DNA of 18,396 nucleotides from Candidatus Aminicenantota bacterium (lineage in GTDB: Bacteria > Acidobacteriota > Aminicenantia > UBA2199). Location: contig JAUWNT010000030.1 in assembly GCA_030612495.1 (NCBI GenBank), forward strand, positions 1-18,396. The letters run 5' to 3'. This document shows positions 8,471 through 15,464 of the stretch, one piece after another. The translations under genes and the position numbers were made by a program. The notes beneath the pieces were generated by a model. It ran no database searches, had not been told where the DNA came from, and saw nothing but the letters and a program-made list of their open reading frames with translations. Positions within the stretch are counted from its first letter, which is position 1. Every line of letters starts with the position of its first letter.

Positions 8471-8487
8471 TAAGAATTTAATTCTTA
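8471..8487. terminator. AT-rich hairpin between convergent genes (weak bidirectional terminator?)
   Basis: TAAGAAT (8471-8477) and ATTCTTA (8481-8487) form a perfect 7-base stem with a TTA loop, between the convergent ends of the VIT-vWA and anti-sigma genes; the loop is also the anti-sigma stop codon. Only one pair is G-C and the downstream T-run is short (TTT AT), so it would be a poor intrinsic terminator. The position is its main support. Confidence 0.25.
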
Positions 8488-9713
8488 TTTATATGATTGA
8501 TTGTCTGGATTGCAATATTTAGAAATATTCCCTTCAACTCAGGTAATATTCTCTTCCATGATGGAAGAAGATCTTGGTTTATATTCTTTATTTTATAACA
8601 ATAATTATCATTAAGACAATACCCGGAACTTGCTAAAAAGAAAAATCTGTATTCAACAGTTCCGGGCTTACACATTGAAAGAAAATAATTTATATCCGGG
8701 TATATATAAATAACATCTTCTTTTACAAAAGCTGCTAAACATGGTTTCACTCTTTTTATGCTTAATTCTATATTATCATAGTTATTACTTTCAATTGACT
8801 CTTGCCTGAGCTCTTTAAAATCATTGTTTACTTTTAACGATATTGATATGGCTTCTTTATAGAGCTTTTCTATATCATTTGAAGGTATATATTTTTTATA
8901 ATTCTCCAGCTTTAAATTTAAAGAATCCACTTTCTCCCAATTTGATCTTTTTAGACTCGCTTCAGCAGTTTTTGTGCGGGATATTTTTCCCATACGACCA
9001 ACCGATTTACTACTTGTAGGAGGAATTACTTCTTCTTTTCTAGTTCTATCTTTACCTGCTTTTCCTGTATAAATATAATCGAATTTTTGTTTATCCTTAA
9101 ATTTTTCATCTTGTATGGCTTTAGTTCCAGTTTCATGTTCTTTAATTTCCTTTTCATTAGATTTAATCTCTAAATTTTTATTCTCAATTCCCATTTTTTT
9201 GCTAATAGTAACATCTTCTATCTCTTTTTTTTGAATCTTATCCTTTTTACTTGAAACTAAAGGGGCCCTCTCATATCTAACTTCTTCTCCTTCCTGTAAA
9301 ACAATCCCCTTTTTTTTAGATATCATGACATCAGGAGAACTTACTTTTGATTCTTCAATCAATTGCTTCGAAGTTTTAGGTATTATATTGGATTTATAGA
9401 ACAGAAATATCGAAAGAAGAACAATAACTACACTTGCAGCCAGAGCCATAGGGTGAAAAATATGATATTTTCTTGTACTCTTTTTTTCAATTAAATGACT
9501 GCTCATCAGAAAAATCTTGTAACACTTATCACATATAGATAGATGTTTCATTATTTCATCTCTTCTTTTACCTTTAACTCTCTTATCAATAAGAGCAGCA
9601 ATTTCTTCAAAAGAGGGACAATCTCCTTTTCCCAGGTTACCAATACTTTTTGATAACGCTTTTCCTATTGATAGATCATCAATAGGTAAGTTATCTATGC
9701 TACTCTTTTTCAT
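8478..9713 (-). CDS. Membrane-anchored anti-sigma factor with zinc-finger N-terminus and long extracytoplasmic part
   Basis: Residues about 30-70 form a zinc-binding anti-sigma domain: Cys32, then His57-x3-Cys61-x2-Cys64 (HLSICDKC). A single membrane segment follows at about 88-106, then a long Lys/Glu-rich linker (about 110-255). The C-terminal domain (about 255-411) contains several cysteines (KPC, SMCKPG, SGYCLNDNYCYK) that I do not recognise. The cytoplasmic part should hold the sigma factor encoded just upstream; the outer part is a candidate sensor. The frame is open to 9758, but ATG at 9713 is preferred because AGGGAG lies 6 bases upstream (9720-9725), whereas the earlier ATG has no ribosome binding site and adds a basic extension. 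At 411 residues it is long for this family. Regulated proteolysis is inferred by analogy, not seen. Confidence 0.85.
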   Translation of the reverse strand: MKKSSIDNLPIDDLSIGKALSKSIGNLGKGDCPSFEEIAALIDKRVKGKRRDEIMKHLSICDKCYKIFLMSSHLIEKKSTRKYHIFHPMALAASVVIVLLSIFLFYKSNIIPKTSKQLIEESKVSSPDVMISKKKGIVLQEGEEVRYERAPLVSSKKDKIQKKEIEDVTISKKMGIENKNLEIKSNEKEIKEHETGTKAIQDEKFKDKQKFDYIYTGKAGKDRTRKEEVIPPTSSKSVGRMGKISRTKTAEASLKRSNWEKVDSLNLKLENYKKYIPSNDIEKLYKEAISISLKVNNDFKELRQESIESNNYDNIELSIKRVKPCLAAFVKEDVIYIYPDINYFLSMCKPGTVEYRFFFLASSGYCLNDNYCYKIKNINQDLLPSWKRILPELKGIFLNIAIQTINHINKN

Positions 9714-9731
9714 GTTTTGCTCCCTGTAATA

Positions 9732-9748
9732 CTTTTGTCGGACAAAAG
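9732..9748. promoter_or_regulatory. Perfect 17-base palindrome between sigma and anti-sigma genes
   Basis: CTTTTGTC (9732-9739), a central G, and GACAAAAG (9741-9748) form a perfect inverted repeat in the 50-base gap between the sigma stop and the anti-sigma ATG, just before the anti-sigma ribosome binding site at 9720-9725. It could be a dimeric regulator's operator. As RNA it could fold with a CCG loop close to the ribosome binding site and reduce anti-sigma translation. Its core matches the site at 4958-4968. Confidence 0.55.
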
Positions 9749-9763
9749 GCAATTTCATCTACT

Positions 9764-10630
9764 TTAAAACAAATCATGGCTATTTATTCCCTCCTGTTTC
9801 ATAATTTCTCGACATTTTTCCAAAACCTTTTTTATTTTCTTATAAACAGCCTTTTTACTAATTCCCAAAATATTTGATATTTGTTCAACATTTTTTGCTT
9901 CTTTTTCTACATCAGGAAGAAATCTCATTCTTAGAATAAGAGAATCTTCTCCTTTCAATTCTGAAACAATAGTTTTTAGAATATCACTTATTTTATCTTT
10001 GCGTTGTTTTTCAGCCAGAATCTCCTCCGGATTATTTTTATAATCAGGTAAAACAAAATCATCTTCATTTTCTGGAACTTCAGCTCTATAAATATGATTA
10101 TGTCTTAGTTTCCCTCTTATTTTTTCAACAATTGCTTCAACCTCTTCTAAAGACTCTAAAATATTTTTACTTGACTTTAACTCTTTATAAACTTCACAAA
10201 CAGGAATTTGCTGAAGAAAAACCATATCATATATATGCTTACCAAGATTTCCATAATTTTTTGCCCTCTCTTTTTTTCGATCCCTTCCCCTCTTTTTTCT
10301 TATTAAATCTACTGCTTGATTGGAAATTATAATTGTTAAATACGTGGTTAATTTAGCATGCCCTCTATAATTGCGTAAAACCTGATAATCATTTTTTTTT
10401 AATTTGTCCAGAACATGATTTGATAATTCTAAAGCTTCATTCTCAATATGTATAGGTCGGTTTATCCCGGATAGGCCCATTATTTGAAGATTTATAGCAC
10501 GAAAACATTGTTTTTCTATAAATGAAAAATATTCATTAATAATTTTCCTGAAATCTAAAGATTTTTTTTTGCTTGATAACCCTTTTAACTCTTTTTTTTC
10601 TCTTATTAAAATAACATTTTCCTCTTTCAT
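9764..10630 (-). CDS. ECF-like RNA polymerase sigma factor
   Basis: The 288-residue protein carries sigma region 2 (about 28-115), with the family-typical YRGHAKLTTYLTIIISNQAVDLIRKKRGR stretch that melts and reads the -10. After a longer than usual linker comes region 4 (about 215-275), with a helix-turn-helix VEQISNILGISKKAVYKKIKKVL for the -35. There is no region 1 or 3, so it is an extracytoplasmic-function-like sigma factor, about 90 residues longer than typical because of N-terminal and linker additions. The next gene downstream encodes its zinc-finger anti-sigma factor, the standard arrangement. ATG at 10630 has no ribosome binding site; TAGAAT ends 9 bases upstream. It starts 34 bases after kdsC, so read-through from the Kdo genes is likely too. 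The two vWA genes are plausible but unproven targets. Confidence 0.9.
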   Translation of the reverse strand: MKEENVILIREKKELKGLSSKKKSLDFRKIINEYFSFIEKQCFRAINLQIMGLSGINRPIHIENEALELSNHVLDKLKKNDYQVLRNYRGHAKLTTYLTIIISNQAVDLIRKKRGRDRKKERAKNYGNLGKHIYDMVFLQQIPVCEVYKELKSSKNILESLEEVEAIVEKIRGKLRHNHIYRAEVPENEDDFVLPDYKNNPEEILAEKQRKDKISDILKTIVSELKGEDSLILRMRFLPDVEKEAKNVEQISNILGISKKAVYKKIKKVLEKCREIMKQEGINSHDLF

Positions 10631-10639
10631 TTAAAGGTT

Positions 10640-10645
10640 ATTCTA
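10640..10645 (-). promoter_or_regulatory. Possible -10 box of the sigma gene, 9 bases from its ATG
   Basis: Read on the minus strand, TAGAAT (five of six to TATAAT) ends 9 bases before the ATG of the sigma gene. No good -35 lies 16-18 bases upstream (ATAACC at the 17-base position). The spacing matches the promoters of ftsK and the lipoprotein gene and would give a nearly leaderless message. The weak -35 could mean activation by a regulator or another sigma factor. Confidence 0.3.
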
Positions 10646-10664
10646 ATCTTTTATAGCTCTTAGG

Positions 10665-11225
10665 TTATGAATTAATCTGTTTCAGTATCTCTTCCTGGTT
10701 CTCTTCTTTTTTTAATTTTGCGAAAATCTCAGGCCATTTTCCCTGTGTATCAAGGATAAAATCAATTACCTCTCTTACAGCGCCTCTTCCACCATATCTT
10801 TTAGCAATATAATGAGAAATTCTTTTTATAAGAGGATGCGCATCACCTACTGCTGCAGAAAAACCCACCATTCCCATAACCTCAGCATCCCCGATATCAT
10901 CACCTATATATGCGACTTCATCCTTCTTTAGATCATACTTTTTAAGCAATTCAAAGAAAGGGATTGATTTATTTGAAATCCCCTCATAATAATCATCAAT
11001 ATGAAGCTCTGCCACTCTGTTTCTTACTGCCTCAGATGATTTTCCAGTAATCACAGCACTCTTTATATCTGCAAGCCCGAGAAAAATTATCCCTGCCCCA
11101 TCTTTTACATCAAAAGATTTAATAGTCTTGCCATCAGGAAGAACAAAAAATCTTCCATCAGAAAGAGTACCATCAACATCCATTATTATTAATTTGATCT
11201 TCTTTGCAAGCTCTTTTTGATCCAT
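10665..11225 (-). CDS. kdsC: 3-deoxy-D-manno-octulosonate 8-phosphate phosphatase KdsC
   Basis: KdsC removes phosphate from Kdo-8-phosphate in the cytoplasm, giving free Kdo for lipopolysaccharide core assembly. It is a HAD-superfamily enzyme without a large cap, and acts as a tetramer. Visible motifs are MDVDGTLSDG (nucleophile Asp16 and acid/base Asp18), SFDVKDGAGI (37-46), ITGKSS (59-64), SNKSI (Lys86), GDDIGD (Asp109, Asp110) and the C-terminal GGRGAVRE signature. ATG at 11225 is chosen over a GTG at 11246: GGAG lies 8 bases upstream and the start forms TAATG with the kdsD stop, a typical coupling. This gives 186 residues, normal for the family. It follows kdsD and kdsA in one run. Confidence 0.95.
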   Translation of the reverse strand: MDQKELAKKIKLIIMDVDGTLSDGRFFVLPDGKTIKSFDVKDGAGIIFLGLADIKSAVITGKSSEAVRNRVAELHIDDYYEGISNKSIPFFELLKKYDLKKDEVAYIGDDIGDAEVMGMVGFSAAVGDAHPLIKRISHYIAKRYGGRGAVREVIDFILDTQGKWPEIFAKLKKEENQEEILKQINS

Positions 11226-12181
11226 TATATCATCTCCGTTCTCCACAAATCATGCAAATGTAAAAGCCCTTTTAATATATTATTATCTCTTACGATTAAT
11301 GAAGTAACCAGATTTTCCTCCATTATCCTTAAAGCTTCAACTGCAAGCTTATCCTCATTTATGTATAAAGGATTTGAGGTCATGCATTCTCTTGCAATAA
11401 CATTGTTAAAATTAATCCCCTTTAATAATTGTCTTCTTAAATCACCATCAGTGATTATTCCTACAACATTATTTATATCATTTACAATAATTGCCACTCC
11501 GAATTTCTTTTTATCTATAATATCTACTACATCTCTCATTTTTGCACTGTCTTTTACAACAGGCAATTCATCACCAATGTGCATAAGGTGCTTTACTTTT
11601 AGTAACTTCTTTCCAATTGAGCCTCCGGGATGATAATATCTGAAATCTTCTTCTTTGAAGCCCTTCTTCTCCATTAAAGCAATAGAAATGGCATCTCCAA
11701 CAGCAAGAGTAAGTGTTGTAGAAGCCGTAGGAACAAGTCCTATAGGACAAGCCTCCTTTTCTACACCACAATCAAGGGAAATATCACTCAGATGAGCAAG
11801 TGTTGACTCTGAAACTCCAACAAGAGAAATTAAATTAGCTCCAATTCTTCTTATATAATCAATCAATCTAAGAACTTCTGAGGTTTCACCACTGTAAGAA
11901 AGTGCCACTACAGTGTCGTCACTATTTATTATACCTATATCTCCATGAACCGCCTCAGAAGGGTGCAAAAATATAGAAGGAGTTCCTGTAGAAGTTAATG
12001 TAGCAGAAATTTTCTTTCCAATTATACCTGACTTACCCATTCCAGTCACAACAATTCTCCCTTTAGTTTTAAATAGAATTTCAACAACTTTTTCAAATTT
12101 TTTATCAAGCCTATCTATAGACTTTTCAATAGCTTTTGCCTCAATATCAAGAACCTTTTTCCCAGTCTCAATTATATTCAT
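11225..12181 (-). CDS. kdsD: Arabinose-5-phosphate isomerase KdsD
   Basis: KdsD interconverts ribulose-5-phosphate and arabinose-5-phosphate, the first committed step towards Kdo, in the cytoplasm. The 318 residues show an N-terminal SIS sugar isomerase domain (about 38-170) with GMGKSGIIGKK, the STGTPSIFLHPSEAVHGDIG stretch and the SYSGETSE loop. Two C-terminal CBS domains (about 205-262 and 268-318) follow, a feature that separates KdsD/GutQ-type isomerases from stand-alone SIS proteins. HPGGSIGKKLL joins the two parts. Length is normal. It overlaps kdsA by 4 bases upstream and kdsC by one base downstream, so its role in Kdo rather than glucitol metabolism is well supported by context. There is no clear ribosome binding site; translation probably depends on coupling to kdsA. 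Confidence 0.96.
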   Translation of the reverse strand: MNIIETGKKVLDIEAKAIEKSIDRLDKKFEKVVEILFKTKGRIVVTGMGKSGIIGKKISATLTSTGTPSIFLHPSEAVHGDIGIINSDDTVVALSYSGETSEVLRLIDYIRRIGANLISLVGVSESTLAHLSDISLDCGVEKEACPIGLVPTASTTLTLAVGDAISIALMEKKGFKEEDFRYYHPGGSIGKKLLKVKHLMHIGDELPVVKDSAKMRDVVDIIDKKKFGVAIIVNDINNVVGIITDGDLRRQLLKGINFNNVIARECMTSNPLYINEDKLAVEALRIMEENLVTSLIVRDNNILKGLLHLHDLWRTEMI

Positions 12182-12993
12182 AAGTTTATATTATATAATC
12201 TTTTTAATTTAATTAATAGAATCTTTAAATTTTTTATATTCATGGAATTACTTCCATCAGATAGAGCTTCTGAAGGATTTGGGTGAACCTCTATAAAAAC
12301 TCCATTTGCTCCTGAGACAACTCCAGCTGATGCAATTAAAGGTATAAATTGAGGATCACCTCCTGAAACTGAACCTGTAGCAGTTGGTCTTTGAACTGAA
12401 TGAGTCGCATCAATAATAACAGGAAGTCCTGTTTTCTTCATTATTGGAATATTTCGAAAATCAACCACAAGGTTTCTATACCCGAAAAAAGTTCCCCTTT
12501 CAGTTAACATTATTTTTTTATTACCTGTAGATTCAATCTTATCTCTTACAAGGAACATATCTTCAGGAGACATAAACTGACCTTTTTTTACATTTATAAC
12601 AAGACCTGTTTTCCCAGCAGCAATAAGTAAATCTGTCTGCCTGCAAAGAAAAGCGGGTATCTGGATAACTGAAAGAACTTCTGAAACAACATCAGCCTGC
12701 CATGGTTCATGAATATCAGATAGAATAGGCATTTTAAATTCTTTCTTTACTCTTTTCAAAATCTTTAAGCCTTTATCTATACCAGGTCCTCTAAATGATT
12801 TTATAGATGACCTGTTTGCCTTATCAAAAGAGGCTTTAAATATCACAGGAATCTCAATCTCATCAGCAATTTGTTTTACTCGTTCCGCAATTTTTAAAGT
12901 GATTTCTTCATTTTCAATTACACAGGGACCCAGGATAAAGAAGAGTTCATCCTCTCTAATTCTAATATCATCAATACTAAAAAAATCAGACAT
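12178..12993 (-). CDS. kdsA: 3-deoxy-8-phosphooctulonate synthase KdsA (metal-dependent type)
   Basis: KdsA condenses phosphoenolpyruvate with arabinose-5-phosphate to Kdo-8-phosphate. The 271-residue TIM-barrel sequence carries the family hallmarks FKASFDKANRSS (52-63), SFRGPG (66-71), the QTDLL and INVKKGQF region, and TERGTFFGYRNLVVD (164-178). The residues expected at the metal site of the metal-dependent class are all present: Cys24 in GPCVIE, His198 in DATHSVQ, Glu235 in FIEVHPNP and Asp246 in SDGSNS. The E. coli-type enzyme has Asn at the Cys position, so this one probably needs a divalent metal. It starts 37 bases after the ftsK stop and overlaps kdsD by 4 bases. No good ribosome binding site or own promoter is clear; a TATACT lies 19 bases before ATG without a matching -35. 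Confidence 0.97.
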   Translation of the reverse strand: MSDFFSIDDIRIREDELFFILGPCVIENEEITLKIAERVKQIADEIEIPVIFKASFDKANRSSIKSFRGPGIDKGLKILKRVKKEFKMPILSDIHEPWQADVVSEVLSVIQIPAFLCRQTDLLIAAGKTGLVINVKKGQFMSPEDMFLVRDKIESTGNKKIMLTERGTFFGYRNLVVDFRNIPIMKKTGLPVIIDATHSVQRPTATGSVSGGDPQFIPLIASAGVVSGANGVFIEVHPNPSEALSDGSNSMNIKNLKILLIKLKRLYNINL

Positions 12994-13030
12994 TATATAA
13001 TTTTACCAATTAAGTATAAATAGCGCAAAT

Positions 13031-15286
13031 CTAATCTTCATCTTTTATATCCTCTAATTCCATAGTTGACATTAAGATCTTTCTTTTATTCTTTATATCT
13101 GGAGTTGAAATAACTTGTTTTTGTTCTAATTGATCAATCAAACGGCCGGCCCTTGCATATCCTATACTAAGTCTTCTCTGGAGAAATGATGCTGAAGCTT
13201 GGCCAGTAGTTATTATTAATTCAGCAGCTTCAAAAAAGTAAGAATCAAGAGTACCTTTATGAATATCTATATCTCTTTTTGGTAAAGCTTTAATAACCTT
13301 AGTATCATATTGTGGTTTATACAATTTTGAAAGATAACTCACAACTCTAAAAGCTTCTTCTTCTGACACATAAGCACAATGAAGTCTTATAAGTGAAGCA
13401 GTTTTTGGTGGTAAGAAAAGCATATCACCATTACCTAATAATTTCTCTGCTCCTATTACATCAATTATTGTTCTTGAATCAAACTTTGAAGGAACTGCCA
13501 TAGCAATTCTTGATGGGAAATTGTTCTTTATAGTTCCAGTTATAACATCTATTGATGGTCTTTGAGTTGCAAGTATAAGATGAATTCCCACTGCTCTTGC
13601 TTTATGAGCAATTTTTGCAACATCACCTTCAATCTCCCTTGAACATTCCATCATCAAATCAGCAAATTCATCAATAATGATCACAATATATGGCATTTTC
13701 CCCTTATCCTCAAGTTTATCAATGGCTTCATCTCCGGATTGTTTCAGTAACTCAAGTTTCACATTATATTGTTCAACATTTCTTACCTGTAACAATGCCA
13801 ATTTATTATATCTCATTTCCATTTCAAAAACAGCCCAATCAAGAGCATTCTTAGCAAACTTTGTGTCAACAACCACTGGGGTTAAAAGATGGGGTAAAGA
13901 ACTGTAAACAGCAAGTTCAACTCTTTTAGGATCTATTAAAACTAATTTAACCTCATCTGGAGATGATTTGTAAAGTATACTTAAAATTATTGTATGAATA
14001 GCAACACTTTTCCCACTACCGGTTGCACCAGCTACGATCAAGTGAGGCATATCCCTTAAATCAGTGATGAATATTTCACCTGACTTTGTCTTCCCGAGAG
14101 CAAGAGTAAGAGGAGAACGAGACTTTTTATATTCAGAAGATTCAATAATCTCTCTTAAATGTATAACCTCTCTTTTTTTATTTGGAATTTCAATTCCAAT
14201 TGCCTTTTTACCCAGAATCCTTTCAATTCTGACATACTGAGCCCTAACAGCAAGTGCAAGATCTTCTGATAAATTCGTGACATCTCTCACCTTAACACCA
14301 ATATCTGGAGCAAATTCATAGGTTGTTATAACCGGGCCTGGAGTATATTCAACTATTTCACCTTTAATTTTAAATTCATTCAATCTTTGAGATAATTCTC
14401 TCTTTTTATTTTCTAATTCCTTAAAATCAATCTGACTTTTTTCAGTAGGTGCATCAAGATAGGTTATTGGAGGAAGCTTATATTTAATTCTATTTACAAA
14501 TTCCTCCTTAAAATCCGAAAATAGAGACCCCTCTTCAGGAATTCCAGTGGGTTTCCTGGTTGTCTTCCTTCTCTCTTTTTTGAATCTATAGGGTTCACCT
14601 TTTGTATTAAGGCTCTCAGCTTCGTCTTTATATTTCTCTCTAACCTTTCTTAGTCTTCTATTTTTTGTATATTCATTTACTCGCACTATAATAATTTTTT
14701 TAACTAAACTATATAAAAATGTAAAAAATTTTATTAAAAATCTTATTACCTTACTTAAAGAAAATTTAGCAATAAGAGTAAGAGAAATTATTATTAATAC
14801 ACAAAATAACAGAATAGCAAAAAAACCACCAATTTGACCTTTGAACAAATCATTAACAAAAAACCCAACAATTCCACCTGTTTTAATTTGACTACTATTT
14901 ATTATTGTAAATGGTTTTATATATGCAAGAAAAGATGAAAAAGAGATCAAAAGTATAAAATACCCGAAAGTTTTTGTTATTATGCTTTTTATTCTTCGAT
15001 TAAAAAAAAAATAAGCAGAAAGAAAAATAAAATAGAAAAAAATAATATAAGAAGAATATCCAAAAACAACAAATAAAATTGCTGAAACTTCCGCTCCAAT
15101 TCTCCCACTATAATTTCTTATAACATTATCTTTAAAAGAGTTTTTAAAAAAACTTGGGTCTTCTGGATTAAAACTTATTAGACTAAATATGAGAAAAATT
15201 GAGATAAATAGTAATATTATTGCTACTATTTCGTTTTTTAAATTAAGCTCATCAGAATTATCTGATACTCTTTTGACTTTCCTCAT
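13031..15286 (-). CDS. ftsK: FtsK/SpoIIIE-family DNA translocase
   Basis: FtsK-type translocases pump DNA through the closing division septum and help resolve chromosome dimers. The 751 residues show four to five N-terminal membrane segments (about 18-40, 65-95, 105-125, 150-175) and a charged linker of about 200-270, short compared with E. coli FtsK. The motor follows, with Walker A GATGSGKS (420-427), DPKRVEL (452-458), Walker B VIIIDEFADL (535-544) and ATQRPSIDVITG. The C-terminal winged-helix gamma domain (about 675-735) has SFLQRRLSIGYARAGRLIDQLE for reading polarity motifs on DNA. It is complete. No ATG, GTG or TTG occurs in frame before the first membrane segment, so the start is secure. 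It lacks a ribosome binding site and has a strong promoter almost touching the ATG. kdsA follows 37 bases downstream. Confidence 0.97.
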   Translation of the reverse strand: MRKVKRVSDNSDELNLKNEIVAIILLFISIFLIFSLISFNPEDPSFFKNSFKDNVIRNYSGRIGAEVSAILFVVFGYSSYIIFFYFIFLSAYFFFNRRIKSIITKTFGYFILLISFSSFLAYIKPFTIINSSQIKTGGIVGFFVNDLFKGQIGGFFAILLFCVLIIISLTLIAKFSLSKVIRFLIKFFTFLYSLVKKIIIVRVNEYTKNRRLRKVREKYKDEAESLNTKGEPYRFKKERRKTTRKPTGIPEEGSLFSDFKEEFVNRIKYKLPPITYLDAPTEKSQIDFKELENKKRELSQRLNEFKIKGEIVEYTPGPVITTYEFAPDIGVKVRDVTNLSEDLALAVRAQYVRIERILGKKAIGIEIPNKKREVIHLREIIESSEYKKSRSPLTLALGKTKSGEIFITDLRDMPHLIVAGATGSGKSVAIHTIILSILYKSSPDEVKLVLIDPKRVELAVYSSLPHLLTPVVVDTKFAKNALDWAVFEMEMRYNKLALLQVRNVEQYNVKLELLKQSGDEAIDKLEDKGKMPYIVIIIDEFADLMMECSREIEGDVAKIAHKARAVGIHLILATQRPSIDVITGTIKNNFPSRIAMAVPSKFDSRTIIDVIGAEKLLGNGDMLFLPPKTASLIRLHCAYVSEEEAFRVVSYLSKLYKPQYDTKVIKALPKRDIDIHKGTLDSYFFEAAELIITTGQASASFLQRRLSIGYARAGRLIDQLEQKQVISTPDIKNKRKILMSTMELEDIKDED

Positions 15287-15296
15287 TCTTCAAAAA

Positions 15297-15325
15297 AGTA
15301 TAAATAAAACAAGGTGTTTTGTCAA
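15297..15325 (-). promoter_or_regulatory. Strong sigma-70-type promoter of ftsK
   Basis: On the minus strand TTGACA (15320-15325) and TATACT (15297-15302) are separated by exactly 17 bases: a perfect -35 and a five-of-six -10. Only 10 bases lie between the -10 and the ATG at 15286, so transcription should start 3-4 bases before the start codon. This predicts a nearly leaderless message and agrees with the lack of a ribosome binding site. Confidence 0.8.
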
Positions 15326-15331
15326 GACAAA
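15318..15331. promoter_or_regulatory. Inverted repeat TTTGTC-AA-GACAAA over the ftsK -35 box
   Basis: TTTGTC (15318-15323) and GACAAA (15326-15331) form a perfect 6-base inverted repeat with a 2-base spacer that contains the ftsK -35 box. A protein bound here would block ftsK. The half-site matches that of the palindrome at 9732-9748, though the spacer differs by one base. Part of the symmetry comes from the -35 sequence itself. Confidence 0.4.
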
Positions 15332-15348
15332 CATTTTTTATAATTTTG

Positions 15349-15377
15349 TTGACATAAAATAAACATCACCTTATTAT
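15349..15377 (+). promoter_or_regulatory. Strong sigma-70-type promoter pointing away from ftsK
   Basis: TTGACA (15349-15354) and TATTAT (15372-15377) are 17 bases apart, a perfect -35 and a five-of-six -10, back to back with the ftsK promoter (23 bases between the two -35 boxes). The only open frame behind it is 20 codons at 15402-15464; after that the transcript would run antisense to the small conserved gene. Confidence 0.65.
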
Positions 15378-15401
15378 ATAATTAGACAAGAAAAGGTAAC
15401 C

Positions 15402-15464
15402 ATGAAAGGACTTAAAATATATAACAAGAAGGAGTCAGAAAAACTTTACATCATCCAGAGCTGA
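15402..15464 (+). CDS. Possible 20-residue small protein
   Basis: An ATG at 15402 opens 20 codons to TGA at 15462-15464 (MKGLKIYNKKESEKLYIIQS). AAAGG lies 5 bases upstream, and the strong promoter at 15349-15377 is about 25 bases before the start. Its last 30 bases overlap the end of the minus-strand gene at 15435. I recognise no family. It may be a real microprotein, the leader of an antisense RNA, or a remnant of a lost gene. Confidence 0.3.
   Translation: MKGLKIYNKKESEKLYIIQS

Noticed and set aside
9714..9758. Longer anti-sigma start at ATG 9758
   Set aside because: It has no ribosome binding site, adds a 15-residue basic tail unlike the family, and would put the palindrome inside coding sequence. 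ATG 9713 has AGGGAG at the right distance.
11226..11246. GTG start for kdsC at 11246
   Set aside because: ATG 11225 has GGAG upstream and forms a TAATG coupling with the kdsD stop. The GTG would overlap kdsD by 22 bases without a better ribosome binding site.
13677..13907. 76-codon + strand frame inside ftsK
   Set aside because: It lies wholly within the strongly conserved motor domain of ftsK, has no ribosome binding site or family signature, and is a shadow of the real gene.
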